Origin: JBGSQR01 sp964509295
Lineage (GTDB): Bacteria; Desulfobacterota; Desulfuromonadia; Geobacterales; Pseudopelobacteraceae
DNA length: 64,000 nucleotides
Assembly: GCA_964509295.1 (NCBI GenBank)
Contig: CAZDWS010000005.1
Span: forward strand, 186,001-250,000
Direction of reading: 5' to 3'
The notes beneath the pieces are model-generated. The model did not search any database. It had not been told where the DNA came from and saw only the letters and a list, made by a program, of their open reading frames with translations. Below are positions 41,335 to 48,927 of this stretch, in pieces; position 1 is the stretch's first letter, and every line of letters begins with the position of its first letter. The translations under genes and the position numbers were made by a program.

Positions 41335-42023
41335 CCTTTCTGGAAAACATCGAGCAGATTATCACTCTCTATCCTCTGCTGGCTTTTGGCGCAGTCTTTC
41401 TGGCCGGAATAATATCTTCTGCCTCACCCTGCGTACTGGCAACCATTCCCTTGGTGGTGGGCTTTGTGGGTGGTTACAGCGATGGTGATCGCAAAAAAGC
41501 CTTCCTCTACTCGCTGACATTCATCACAGGCCTGTCAATAACCTTTACCGCTTTCGGAGCGGCTGCCGGACTGTTGGGCACCATGTTCGGCTCAATGGGG
41601 GGATATTGGTATCTGGTCGCAGGCATAATTGCGCTTGTCATGGGTGGCCAGATGATGGGTTTGTATGAGTTCGGCGGTAACGTGTGCGGAATGTCGTCGT
41701 TCGGGCCTCAACGTGGCGGACTGTTTGGAGCCTTTCTGCTGGGCCTGTTCTTTGGCGTGGTTTCCTCGCCCTGTGCAACGCCCGTGCTGGTAGTATTGTT
41801 GACCGTGGTTGCCAGCAAGGGGCAGGTGCTTTACGGCATTGCCCTGCTGTTCTGCTACGCCATCGGTCATTGCCTGCTGATGCTGTTTGCCGGAACCTTC
41901 ACAGGTTTTGTGGAGGGCTTTGTAAAAGCGAAAGGTGTCATGAATTTTTCGCTCTGGGCCAAACGTATCAGTGGCGGAGTGATTGCAGTGACAGGCGCCT
42001 GGCTTGCCTGGCAAGGATTTTAA
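41331..42023 (+). CDS. CcdA/DsbD-like transmembrane thiol reductase
   Basis: 230-residue six-helix protein of the CcdA/DsbD-beta family, which carries reducing power across the membrane. The two essential cysteines are in SASPCVLATIPLV (Cys34) and SSPCATPVLVV (about Cys146). It lies between the exported thioredoxin and the exported rhodanese, forming a ready periplasmic reducing pathway. Confidence 0.92.
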   Translation: MTFLENIEQIITLYPLLAFGAVFLAGIISSASPCVLATIPLVVGFVGGYSDGDRKKAFLYSLTFITGLSITFTAFGAAAGLLGTMFGSMGGYWYLVAGIIALVMGGQMMGLYEFGGNVCGMSSFGPQRGGLFGAFLLGLFFGVVSSPCATPVLVVLLTVVASKGQVLYGIALLFCYAIGHCLLMLFAGTFTGFVEGFVKAKGVMNFSLWAKRISGGVIAVTGAWLAWQGF

Positions 42024-42048
42024 TTAATAACAGAACTTGGAGGGTATC

Positions 42049-42546
42049 ATGATAAAACGAGTGCTAGTCATGTTGCAGCTGTTGCTGATAATTGCTGTAA
42101 AAACCGGCCATGCTGCCGAAGAGGCCCCTTGCGCCTTTGATTCTTATTTGACAGGTTTTAACTACGATAGCCGCGCCGAAATGAAGATTGACAGCAAACA
42201 GCTGCTGAAGCTCCTGGTCGCCAGAAAAGCCGTGCTGGTGGATATCCGTTTTCCCGAGGAAACAAAAGCCTGGCGGATGGGTTTCGGCCAGTTTATTCCG
42301 TTGAACGAATTACCCGGGCGGCTTGCCGAGTTGCCAAAGGACAAGATCATCGTCACCGCCTGCCCGCACAAGGACCGCTCTGCCATAGCCATGGCCTACC
42401 TGCGCACCAAAGGGTATACAGCCCGTTATCTGACCGACGGCCTGACCGGACTGGCCGAAAATCTGCGTGGTGATACCGCCAGGGATTTTCTGGAAAATTT
42501 GGAAGCAAATGACAGCAAATCGAGTTCTTCAATATCAGCAGATTGA
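42049..42546 (+). CDS. exported rhodanese-domain protein
   Basis: 165-residue protein with a signal peptide (about residues 1-23) and one rhodanese domain. The catalytic cysteine loop is TACPHKDRSA (Cys105). The start at 42049 follows GGAGGG. Periplasmic single-domain rhodaneses act as sulfur or selenium carriers or as thiol-disulfide partners. It is the last gene of the arsR1-sigma island. Confidence 0.88.
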   Translation: MIKRVLVMLQLLLIIAVKTGHAAEEAPCAFDSYLTGFNYDSRAEMKIDSKQLLKLLVARKAVLVDIRFPEETKAWRMGFGQFIPLNELPGRLAELPKDKIIVTACPHKDRSAIAMAYLRTKGYTARYLTDGLTGLAENLRGDTARDFLENLEANDSKSSSSISAD

Positions 42547-42644
42547 GATCACTGACATATTTAATCAATCAAAAGCTAACCGGCTAATTTTCACCTCGTG
42601 TATCAGTGCCTCCAAATCCTTTTGCTTAGCTCCATCAGACCACT

Positions 42645-42683
42645 TTTATGCAATTTGTAAAAGACTTTGACAATTTGCATAAA
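42645..42683. promoter_or_regulatory. arsR2 operator and -35 region
   Basis: TTTATGCAATTTGT (42645-42658) and ACAATTTGCATAAA (42670-42683) form an inverted repeat with a single mismatch and an 11-base spacer. TTGACA (42667-42672), a likely -35, lies within it, so binding would repress arsR2. Confidence 0.7.
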
Positions 42684-42731
42684 CGCCGCTAAAGCTACAG
42701 TTCACTGTCATTAAAGCGGAGACGTACTACC

Positions 42732-43079
42732 ATGAAACATCTCGCCCAAACTATCAAAGCCCTTTCCGACCCGATCCGCCTGCGTATCGTCCTGCTGCTG
42801 CAGGCCGAAGGCGAACTGTGCGTCTGCGATCTGATGGCGGTGCTAAAGCTGCCGCAATCCACTGTTTCCCGTCATCTGGCTTATTTAAAACGAAGCTGCT
42901 GGGTTGATATCCGTCGCCAGGGCGTCTGGATACACTACCAATTGAGCCAGGAGAGCTGTACCATCTGCCGGGAGATGCTGGACATGCTCAAAAAGCACGC
43001 CACCATCCTGCCCGAGGCAGAAACCGACCGCCTCATGCTGGCTGCCATCCTGAAAGATAAAACCGACTTCTGCCTCTAG
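42732..43079 (+). CDS. arsR: arsenical resistance repressor ArsR (arsR2)
   Basis: 115-residue ArsR family repressor. The As(III)-binding motif ELCVCDLM (Cys30, Cys32) and the recognition helix QSTVSRHLAYLKR are classical. Extra C-terminal cysteines occur in SCTIC and the final FCL. It precedes the arsenite exporter acr3 on the same strand, so this pair is the conventional arsenic resistance unit. Confidence 0.95.
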   Translation: MKHLAQTIKALSDPIRLRIVLLLQAEGELCVCDLMAVLKLPQSTVSRHLAYLKRSCWVDIRRQGVWIHYQLSQESCTICREMLDMLKKHATILPEAETDRLMLAAILKDKTDFCL

Positions 43080-43125
43080 AATAACACTCTGCACCCGAAA
43101 TTCCCGTCTGAAACACAATTGTCAC

Positions 43126-43157
43126 TTGAATGCATCCGTCAAAGCGGATATATTCAA
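43126..43157. promoter_or_regulatory. inverted repeat upstream of acr3
   Basis: TTGAATGCATCCG (43126-43138) and CGGATATATTCAA (43145-43157) pair at 11 of 13 positions around six bases. It differs from the arsR2 operator and could be a second regulatory site or an mRNA hairpin. Confidence 0.5.
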
Positions 43158-43210
43158 AGCAGAGGCAACTCTTCCCCTGGCAATCGTTGATTTACGAACG
43201 GAGAACCATC

Positions 43211-44260
43211 ATGAGCGAACACCTTTCCCATAAACTATCATTCCTCGACCGCTGGCTGACACTATGGATCTTCGCCGCCATGGCTGTTGGCGTCGGCCTG
43301 GGATATCTGGTGCCCGGCACGGAAAACTTTATCAATACCTTCCAGATCGGCACAACCAACATCCCTATTGCAATCGGACTGATCGTGATGATGTATCCAC
43401 CTTTTGCCAAGGTGAAGTACGAGGATATGCCGGAGGTGTTTCGTAACAGGAAAATACTGGGAATGTCACTGATCCAGAACTGGATCATCGGACCGGTTCT
43501 GATGTTCGTGCTGGCGGCACTGTTGCTGCCGGACAAGCCGGATTACCTGGTTGGCCTGATCATGATCGGACTGGCCCGCTGCATTGCCATGGTAATCGTC
43601 TGGAACGAACTGGCCAAGGGCAACACTGAGTACGCTGCCGGACTGGTGGCTTTCAACAGTATCTTCCAGGTGCTCTTTTATAGTGTCTATGCCTGGTTCT
43701 TCATTACGGTTCTGCCGCCACTGGTCGGACTGCAGGGGATGGTGGTGAATGTAAGTATCGGCCAGATTGCCGAGAGCGTTTTCATCTATCTGGGAATCCC
43801 CTGTATTGCCGGAGCCTTGACCAGACTGATCGGCGTCAAAATCATGGGTAAGGAACGCTATCACAGGGAATTTGTGCCGAAGATCAGTCCGCTAACCCTG
43901 ATCGCACTGCTGTTCACCATCGTGGTCATGTTCAGCCTGAAGGGCAACCTGATCGTGCAACTGCCCATGGATGTGCTGCGCATCGCCATCCCGCTGCTGA
44001 TCTATTTTGTGGTCATGTTTCTGGTATCGTTCTGGATGGGCAAAAAGGTGGGGGCAGACTACTCCAAAACAACAACACTGGCCTTTACGGCCGCCAGTAA
44101 CAACTTTGAGCTGGCCATTGCCGTTGCAATAGCCGTCTTCGGCATCAACTCCGGCGCCGCATTTGCCGCTGTTATAGGCCCTCTGGTAGAGGTACCTGTA
44201 ATGATCGGACTGGTCAATGTGGCTTTCTGGTTTAAAAAGAGAATGTTTGCAGAAGGTTGA
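43211..44260 (+). CDS. acr3: arsenite efflux carrier Acr3
   Basis: 349-residue ten-helix member of the ACR3 (bile/arsenite/riboflavin transporter) family that exports arsenite using the proton gradient. The essential cysteine lies in GLARCIAMVIVWNELA (Cys124), and FTAASNNFELAIAVAIAVFG and IGPLVEVPVMIGLV are family signatures. The start at 43211 follows GGAG. A terminator follows the stop. Confidence 0.96.
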   Translation: MSEHLSHKLSFLDRWLTLWIFAAMAVGVGLGYLVPGTENFINTFQIGTTNIPIAIGLIVMMYPPFAKVKYEDMPEVFRNRKILGMSLIQNWIIGPVLMFVLAALLLPDKPDYLVGLIMIGLARCIAMVIVWNELAKGNTEYAAGLVAFNSIFQVLFYSVYAWFFITVLPPLVGLQGMVVNVSIGQIAESVFIYLGIPCIAGALTRLIGVKIMGKERYHREFVPKISPLTLIALLFTIVVMFSLKGNLIVQLPMDVLRIAIPLLIYFVVMFLVSFWMGKKVGADYSKTTTLAFTAASNNFELAIAVAIAVFGINSGAAFAAVIGPLVEVPVMIGLVNVAFWFKKRMFAEG

Positions 44261-44283
44261 CAACGAATGCCATATCTTCCAGC

Positions 44284-44318
44284 AAAAAGCCCCGTTCAGA
44301 TAGAGAACGGGGCTTTTT
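44284..44318. terminator. bidirectional terminator between acr3 and nrfA
   Basis: AAAAAGCCCCGTTC and GAACGGGGCTTTTT form a near-symmetrical hairpin that serves both converging genes. Confidence 0.92.
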
Positions 44319-44353
44319 GTGATCTGCAACCTTAAGTTTACTGGTTTTTCATA

Positions 44354-45802
44354 TTACAGCTGTGGCCCGTAGGGATCCTTTAGTTCCTGTTCCGGCTTGA
44401 ACATCAACTTCTTGGCACCACGGTTGTTAGTGTATTTACTCAACTCAAGATCAACCTTGATCGGCACATCGACCCCGGCCTTGGCCAATGCCTGGCGCAG
44501 CATGGCTTCCGCCTTGCCCGCATGCATGGTGGCATCTCCAAGAACACGCATTGCTTCAGTGGGGTTATGGAAGCCGACCGAGTTTTCGGCACCGAAAAAG
44601 AGGTTGCGGTAGAAACCTTCTTCGTAGCTGTCCTTTGCCAGATCATAGAGCTTTTTGTCGATCTGCTTACCTGCCGCCTGCTCCTTATGGGTCAATTCAA
44701 ACAGCTTGGCAACGGTAGCCAGGGCATAGCCGGAGCGGATATACTGTGAGGCGGCCCGATCCTGAATAGCAATCACCTGATTTTTCAGCCATTCAGGTGT
44801 TTCTGAGTGGCATTGCTGGCACCCTTTAAAGTCATTTTTCAGCGGGCTCATGATCCGATGATCGGCGATCTTTCTGCTACCCACCTTTGTATACGGCATG
44901 TGGCAATCGGCACAGGCAACACCAGCCATCCAGTGCACGCTGTTATTGGAATACATCTCGAATTCAGGGTGACGGATAAAAGCCATTTTGAATCCGGTCA
45001 CAGCCTGGGTCCACTCACCATAGGACTTGTCGCTACGGATTTTTTTGATGATATTTTCTATGCTGATCTTTCCCCACTTGCTCCCGTCCCACGGAAAGAA
45101 GACATCCTGAGATTTCATGTCAGCACTCTTGGGGATGGTGTAGGTGACGTGGCACTGGGCGCAGACCAGGCTGCGCTTATCCTGGTTTGTGAACTTGGTC
45201 TGGTCAACTCCGATTTTCTGCAGGGCCTTGTTGAGGGTAAAACCACGGGAAATCTTAAGGCCCATGTCTTTATTGTCGTGGCAATCAATGCAGGACACCC
45301 CAAGTTCCTGATGTTCTTTGGGGATCATGGCCACAGCGTCTTTATAGGGTGCTGAAAAGTAGCCCAAGCCGTTTTTTTCGGCCAATTGCGGAGCATATGG
45401 GCTTTTACAGGTCAGGCACGAGCCACCGGCCTTTACGCGAGACGGGTCAATTTCGGCCTGATCCTTCATCATGTGGACATGACCGCGGGGTTCGTTATAC
45501 TCGATGCCAAAGCCCCAGCCATTGAACAACAGGGCGGCAAAGGGGTATTCGGACAGTTTGTCATAAACTTTGCCGCCGTCGTTGCCTTTCTTGTACTTGC
45601 TCTTGCCTTCCGGGGTCGCTTCAGCGGTTTTTTTCCATGTCTCATATTCAGCCGGAAAGTTTTTCCCCCAGACTGCCGGATCAATGGTGCCATCGGGAAT
45701 CTCGACGGCCTTGACCTGCTCTGCTTTTTTCGGTGCGCAAGCGGTTGCCATAAAACCGCAAAGTGCGGCAGCGATCAGGGTTGTAATCAGCTTCATCTTC
45801 AT
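44354..45802 (-). CDS. nrfA: pentaheme ammonia-forming nitrite reductase NrfA
   Basis: Periplasmic cytochrome c nitrite reductase, six-electron reduction of nitrite to ammonium. 482 residues, five haem motifs in order: CLTCK (active-site haem with lysine ligand), CIDCH, CAQCH, CADCH, CQQCH. Catalytic residues are recognisable: Arg in EPRGHVHM, Tyr in QCHVTY and His in RHPEFE. The N-terminus ends its hydrophobic stretch with MATAC, so it may be a lipoprotein. It follows nrfH, its electron donor, and ends at a terminator. Confidence 0.97.
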   Translation of the reverse strand: MKMKLITTLIAAALCGFMATACAPKKAEQVKAVEIPDGTIDPAVWGKNFPAEYETWKKTAEATPEGKSKYKKGNDGGKVYDKLSEYPFAALLFNGWGFGIEYNEPRGHVHMMKDQAEIDPSRVKAGGSCLTCKSPYAPQLAEKNGLGYFSAPYKDAVAMIPKEHQELGVSCIDCHDNKDMGLKISRGFTLNKALQKIGVDQTKFTNQDKRSLVCAQCHVTYTIPKSADMKSQDVFFPWDGSKWGKISIENIIKKIRSDKSYGEWTQAVTGFKMAFIRHPEFEMYSNNSVHWMAGVACADCHMPYTKVGSRKIADHRIMSPLKNDFKGCQQCHSETPEWLKNQVIAIQDRAASQYIRSGYALATVAKLFELTHKEQAAGKQIDKKLYDLAKDSYEEGFYRNLFFGAENSVGFHNPTEAMRVLGDATMHAGKAEAMLRQALAKAGVDVPIKVDLELSKYTNNRGAKKLMFKPEQELKDPYGPQL

Positions 45803-45831
45803 ATGTTTCCTCCAGGGTGAAATAGTATGGG

Positions 45832-46296
45832 TTAGCGTGTTTCAATGCCGCCGGTACCGGTATGGGTAATACGACGATGGCATTTCCAGCAGTCACGGGA
45901 GGTATCCATCTGCGACACCAGTGTACTGTGGCATCGGATGCAGTTGGCCTTGACCACCTTAGCACCATGTTCGGACAGCGTAATCCGCTCCGGCACCTGG
46001 CCGGAATAAAAGAAAATTACATCTTTCATACCGTCGATTGACTTCCAGATATAATGCATGGCGGCATTATTGCCAGGCAGGTGACAGTCTACGCATCTGA
46101 AGCGCCGGTGGGCACCGGAGTTCATGAAATTACTATACTGGTCCTCCATTACATGACAACTGGCGCAGAATACTGAGGATTCGGATTTTGCCAGTAATTG
46201 CGGTGGTCCCAGCAACAGAAACAGTGCAAACAACGCCAGTACAGCAACCGTAATGGCCGTAACTTTAAGTCGCTGTCCACGCGAAAATGATTTCAT
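45832..46296 (-). CDS. nrfH: tetraheme quinol dehydrogenase NrfH
   Basis: 154-residue NapC/NirT-family membrane-anchored cytochrome that oxidises menaquinol and feeds NrfA. There is one N-terminal helix (about 12-34) and four haem motifs CASCH, CVDCH, CIRCH and CWKCH. The Met after the first haem (CASCHVM) fits the unusual haem 1 ligation of NrfH. 29 bases separate it from nrfA. Confidence 0.95.
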   Translation of the reverse strand: MKSFSRGQRLKVTAITVAVLALFALFLLLGPPQLLAKSESSVFCASCHVMEDQYSNFMNSGAHRRFRCVDCHLPGNNAAMHYIWKSIDGMKDVIFFYSGQVPERITLSEHGAKVVKANCIRCHSTLVSQMDTSRDCWKCHRRITHTGTGGIETR

Positions 46297-46393
46297 CCAT
46301 TATCCCCCTTCCTGAAAAAGACTCACCGTCTTGACTCCCCCTGATCTCCATTTTTCGCCCTCTCATCAAAAGTAGTCACAAATACTTGCTACA

Positions 46394-46438
46394 AGTATAT
46401 ACCTTAAATAAACATTCACACGGTTTGACCAAAGTCAA
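46394..46438 (-). promoter_or_regulatory. nrfHA promoter with Crp/Fnr-type palindrome
   Basis: On the minus strand the palindrome TTGACTTTGGTCAA (46438-46425) is followed 25 bases on by TATACT (46399-46394). The palindrome centre would lie about 44 bases upstream of the start, the position of an activator of the Crp/Fnr family (FNR- or HcpR-like). Confidence 0.6.
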
Positions 46439-46497
46439 CTATCCACGAATACTCTTGAAGTTATCTGACCCGAAAGTTCACAACATAATGATCCAAT

Positions 46498-46531
46498 AAA
46501 AAGCCCCGCTCAAGTTATGAGCGGGGCTTTT
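46498..46531 (-). terminator. terminator of the nap/octaheme operon
   Basis: AAAAGCCCCGCTC and GAGCGGGGCTTTTT (minus strand) form a strong hairpin with T-run, separating the octaheme gene from nrfHA. Confidence 0.92.
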
Positions 46532-46558
46532 CAGCTAATACGGTTATGCAGTTAAAAT

Positions 46559-48190
46559 CTACTTCTTGGCAGCACCTTCTCTGGCCACCTTCATAGCTTC
46601 GTTGAGAATCTTGACACCTTCCTTGGAAGCGGTTATGGAACCGGTCAGACTTTCTCTGGCCAGGTCAGGATTATGGAAACCGTCCGAATTCTCGGCAGTC
46701 CAGTATTCCCAAAGGGCATGACCTTCTTCATGCTTGAAACGGGCCTGTGCCAGTACGGATTCAACAACTCCAAGACGCTGGGCAGCGGCATAGGTATCAA
46801 TCAGCTGACCCAGCCAGTATTCAGCCTTACGCATCTTGCCCTTGGTGTAGTTCTGAATGGCATCAATCTGGTAGGCTTTCTGAGCTACAGATGACTTGGG
46901 ATGGCAGCTCATGCAGGACTCTTTTACTGTCAACTTGGGACGGGTAACACCGTGTGTCGAGAACATCTTGCCATTTTTGCCCTTCTGCTGCGGCATATGA
47001 CACTGATGGCACTGGACACCGGCCTTGTCATGGATGCTGCCGGCATAGGTTTCTGCCTCAGGGTGCTGGAACTTGATCAGACGTGCGCCGGTAACGGCAT
47101 GTTTGAAGTCGTAGAAATCAATGCTCTGATAGTACTTGAACAGTTGTAGTGAGTTTTTAAGCGGGAACAGATTGGTACGCCTGTCGTCAAACTTGACCGG
47201 CTTGCCATCGCTCTGCTGTGTTCCCGGATTGCAGTTGTACTCCACATGACATTGTGCGCACATCATGCGTGAATCGGTTTTCTCCATCACACCGATCTTG
47301 CGGAAGCCGTCACGGAAGGAAACAACCTTCAGATCGGTTTTGCCCTTTTTGGCAAAAATGTTACCGGCAGGATCTTTGCCGATTGCATCGATCAAGGCAT
47401 CACGAACAACACGCGGCTGTGTGCCGTGCGGGTCATGACAGTGGATACAGCCCACTGCATTGTTGGTGGCTTTGGCTACCTCAACAACATTAGAGCCACG
47501 ATCAAACTTTGCTTTTGGATCCTTGTCGCCCATATACTTCATATTCAGGATATGGTCGGAAGTCTTGCACTGAATACAGGTGGCATTACCTGCCATGGCG
47601 GTCTGCTGCATTTTTTTACCGGTATCAACCAGAACATCCCAGGTTCTACCGTTTTTATCGATACCATTCCAACCATCTTTAAACTGGAAACGGCCACCCT
47701 GGAAACGGTCAACTACGAACTGATCCGTAACCATGTAGGCATGTCCGCGAGGCTCGGCATGTTCAAATGTAAAGCCGTGACCATCAAGCAGCTTGTCCTG
47801 CATTGGTGAACGGCCTGTCGGCATCCCTTTGTCTTTACGGGCAGCAGCGTCATAATGGATTTTGTAAAAACTGTCATACTGGTCCTTGTGACATTTGCCG
47901 CACAAGGCCTGATCGATAATGGTAACCGGCTTGTACTTTTCCGGGTCATTCATGTGGTCCGTTGTTTTATCATGACAGACCTTGCAGGAAATCGAGGCAT
48001 GCTTGGACCCCTCTTTCATTGCCTTGACCTCGTCGTGACAGGAATAACATTGCGCCCGTCCGTCATCAACCTTCTTTGCAGCCGTCTTTGTTGCCGGCTT
48101 GGCTTTGGCAGCCGTTGTCATGGCAGGAATTGACAGTACGGCAACAGCACCAGCCATCGCAGCGACCAAAGCCAGTTTTTTCTTCAGCAT
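46559..48190 (-). CDS. octaheme c-type nitrite reductase (ONR/TvNiR-like)
   Basis: 543-residue exported octaheme cytochrome with a signal peptide ending near TTAAKA. Haem motifs in order: CYSCH, CKVCH, CGKCH, CIQCK, CIHCH, CAQCH, CHQCH, CMSCH. The fourth, with Lys, is the catalytic haem as in Thioalkalivibrio TvNiR. EPRGHAYM supplies the Arg, FQHPEAE the His, and HVEYNC has the Tyr-x-Cys pair that is crosslinked in TvNiR. Expected reaction: nitrite (and sulfite in vitro) reduction to ammonium. Last gene of the nap operon, 24 bases after the ferredoxin gene. Confidence 0.92.
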   Translation of the reverse strand: MLKKKLALVAAMAGAVAVLSIPAMTTAAKAKPATKTAAKKVDDGRAQCYSCHDEVKAMKEGSKHASISCKVCHDKTTDHMNDPEKYKPVTIIDQALCGKCHKDQYDSFYKIHYDAAARKDKGMPTGRSPMQDKLLDGHGFTFEHAEPRGHAYMVTDQFVVDRFQGGRFQFKDGWNGIDKNGRTWDVLVDTGKKMQQTAMAGNATCIQCKTSDHILNMKYMGDKDPKAKFDRGSNVVEVAKATNNAVGCIHCHDPHGTQPRVVRDALIDAIGKDPAGNIFAKKGKTDLKVVSFRDGFRKIGVMEKTDSRMMCAQCHVEYNCNPGTQQSDGKPVKFDDRRTNLFPLKNSLQLFKYYQSIDFYDFKHAVTGARLIKFQHPEAETYAGSIHDKAGVQCHQCHMPQQKGKNGKMFSTHGVTRPKLTVKESCMSCHPKSSVAQKAYQIDAIQNYTKGKMRKAEYWLGQLIDTYAAAQRLGVVESVLAQARFKHEEGHALWEYWTAENSDGFHNPDLARESLTGSITASKEGVKILNEAMKVAREGAAKK

Positions 48191-48214
48191 AATTTTTCTC
48201 CTTTCTTGATTAAA

Positions 48215-48586
48215 TTACTTCCCTGAATCAGTTTCGGGTCGAGCCTGCAATTTTACCGCCTTTGGAGTGACAGGGCAGATATACTCGCAGGTACCGCAAC
48301 CATTACATAATTTTTCATCTATTCTGATTCCTTCACCCATAACCACCAGAATCGCCTGGGCTTCGCACTGTTCAACGCAACTGAAACAACCGGAGTTTTT
48401 AGCCAGGCAGTGCTGATTATCGGCGACGGCTACTTGATTCTCATGCGGTACCGGGATAAAATTATCATCCAATTGTTGTGCAGGCTCAGCAGCAGTTGGG
48501 TTTGTCAGGGCATCCCTGGCGGACAAGATGGCTTCCCCCAGTGAGAACAGGCTTTTCCGGAAAAAATCTTTGCGGCTGATTTCCAT
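48215..48586 (-). CDS. nap-operon 4Fe-4S ferredoxin-like protein
   Basis: 123-residue protein with two cysteine clusters: CLAKNSGCFSCVEQCEA (about residues 60-76) and CNGCGTCEYICPV (about 94-106), each able to hold one [4Fe-4S] centre. The N-terminus SRKDFFRKSLFSLGEAIL looks like a twin-arginine-type or NapF/NapG-like start but has only one Arg pair position, so its location is uncertain. Probably an electron carrier or maturation protein for NapA. Confidence 0.85.
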   Translation of the reverse strand: MEISRKDFFRKSLFSLGEAILSARDALTNPTAAEPAQQLDDNFIPVPHENQVAVADNQHCLAKNSGCFSCVEQCEAQAILVVMGEGIRIDEKLCNGCGTCEYICPVTPKAVKLQARPETDSGK

Positions 48587-48600
48587 TATTTTTCCTTGTT

Positions 48601-48879
48601 CTACTTCTTTATTTCACCCTGCACATGACACTGCACACAATCCAATCGTTCCGGGTGGGAAGTTTCCGGAGCTTTGTTCAAACCTTTTTCGTGACAGAAC
48701 AGGCATTTTTTACCTGTATCGCCCTCTTTAATCATGTGCGGTATTGTGGGCGGGTCTCCGCCTGTTTTGGCTGCATCAGCGGCGTAATTAACAGGAGCTT
48801 CATCAGCAATTGCCAGTAGAGGTAAAGCTAAAGCGGCTGACAAACAGATAACGGTCAATAATCTGATAAAACTTCTCAT
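48601..48879 (-). CDS. NapB-like diheme cytochrome c
   Basis: 92-residue periplasmic cytochrome with a signal peptide (MRSFIRLLTVICLSAALALP onward) and two haem motifs, CLFCH and CVQCH. The PPTIPHMI segment before the first haem and SHPERLDCVQCHV match the core of NapB, although the protein is shorter than classical NapB. It should pass electrons to NapA, encoded just upstream. Confidence 0.85.
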   Translation of the reverse strand: MRSFIRLLTVICLSAALALPLLAIADEAPVNYAADAAKTGGDPPTIPHMIKEGDTGKKCLFCHEKGLNKAPETSHPERLDCVQCHVQGEIKK

Positions 48880-48927
48880 CTATATATCCTCCTGAATCTT
48901 TTTTGAGCTGGTAGCACTGCAAGGAGA

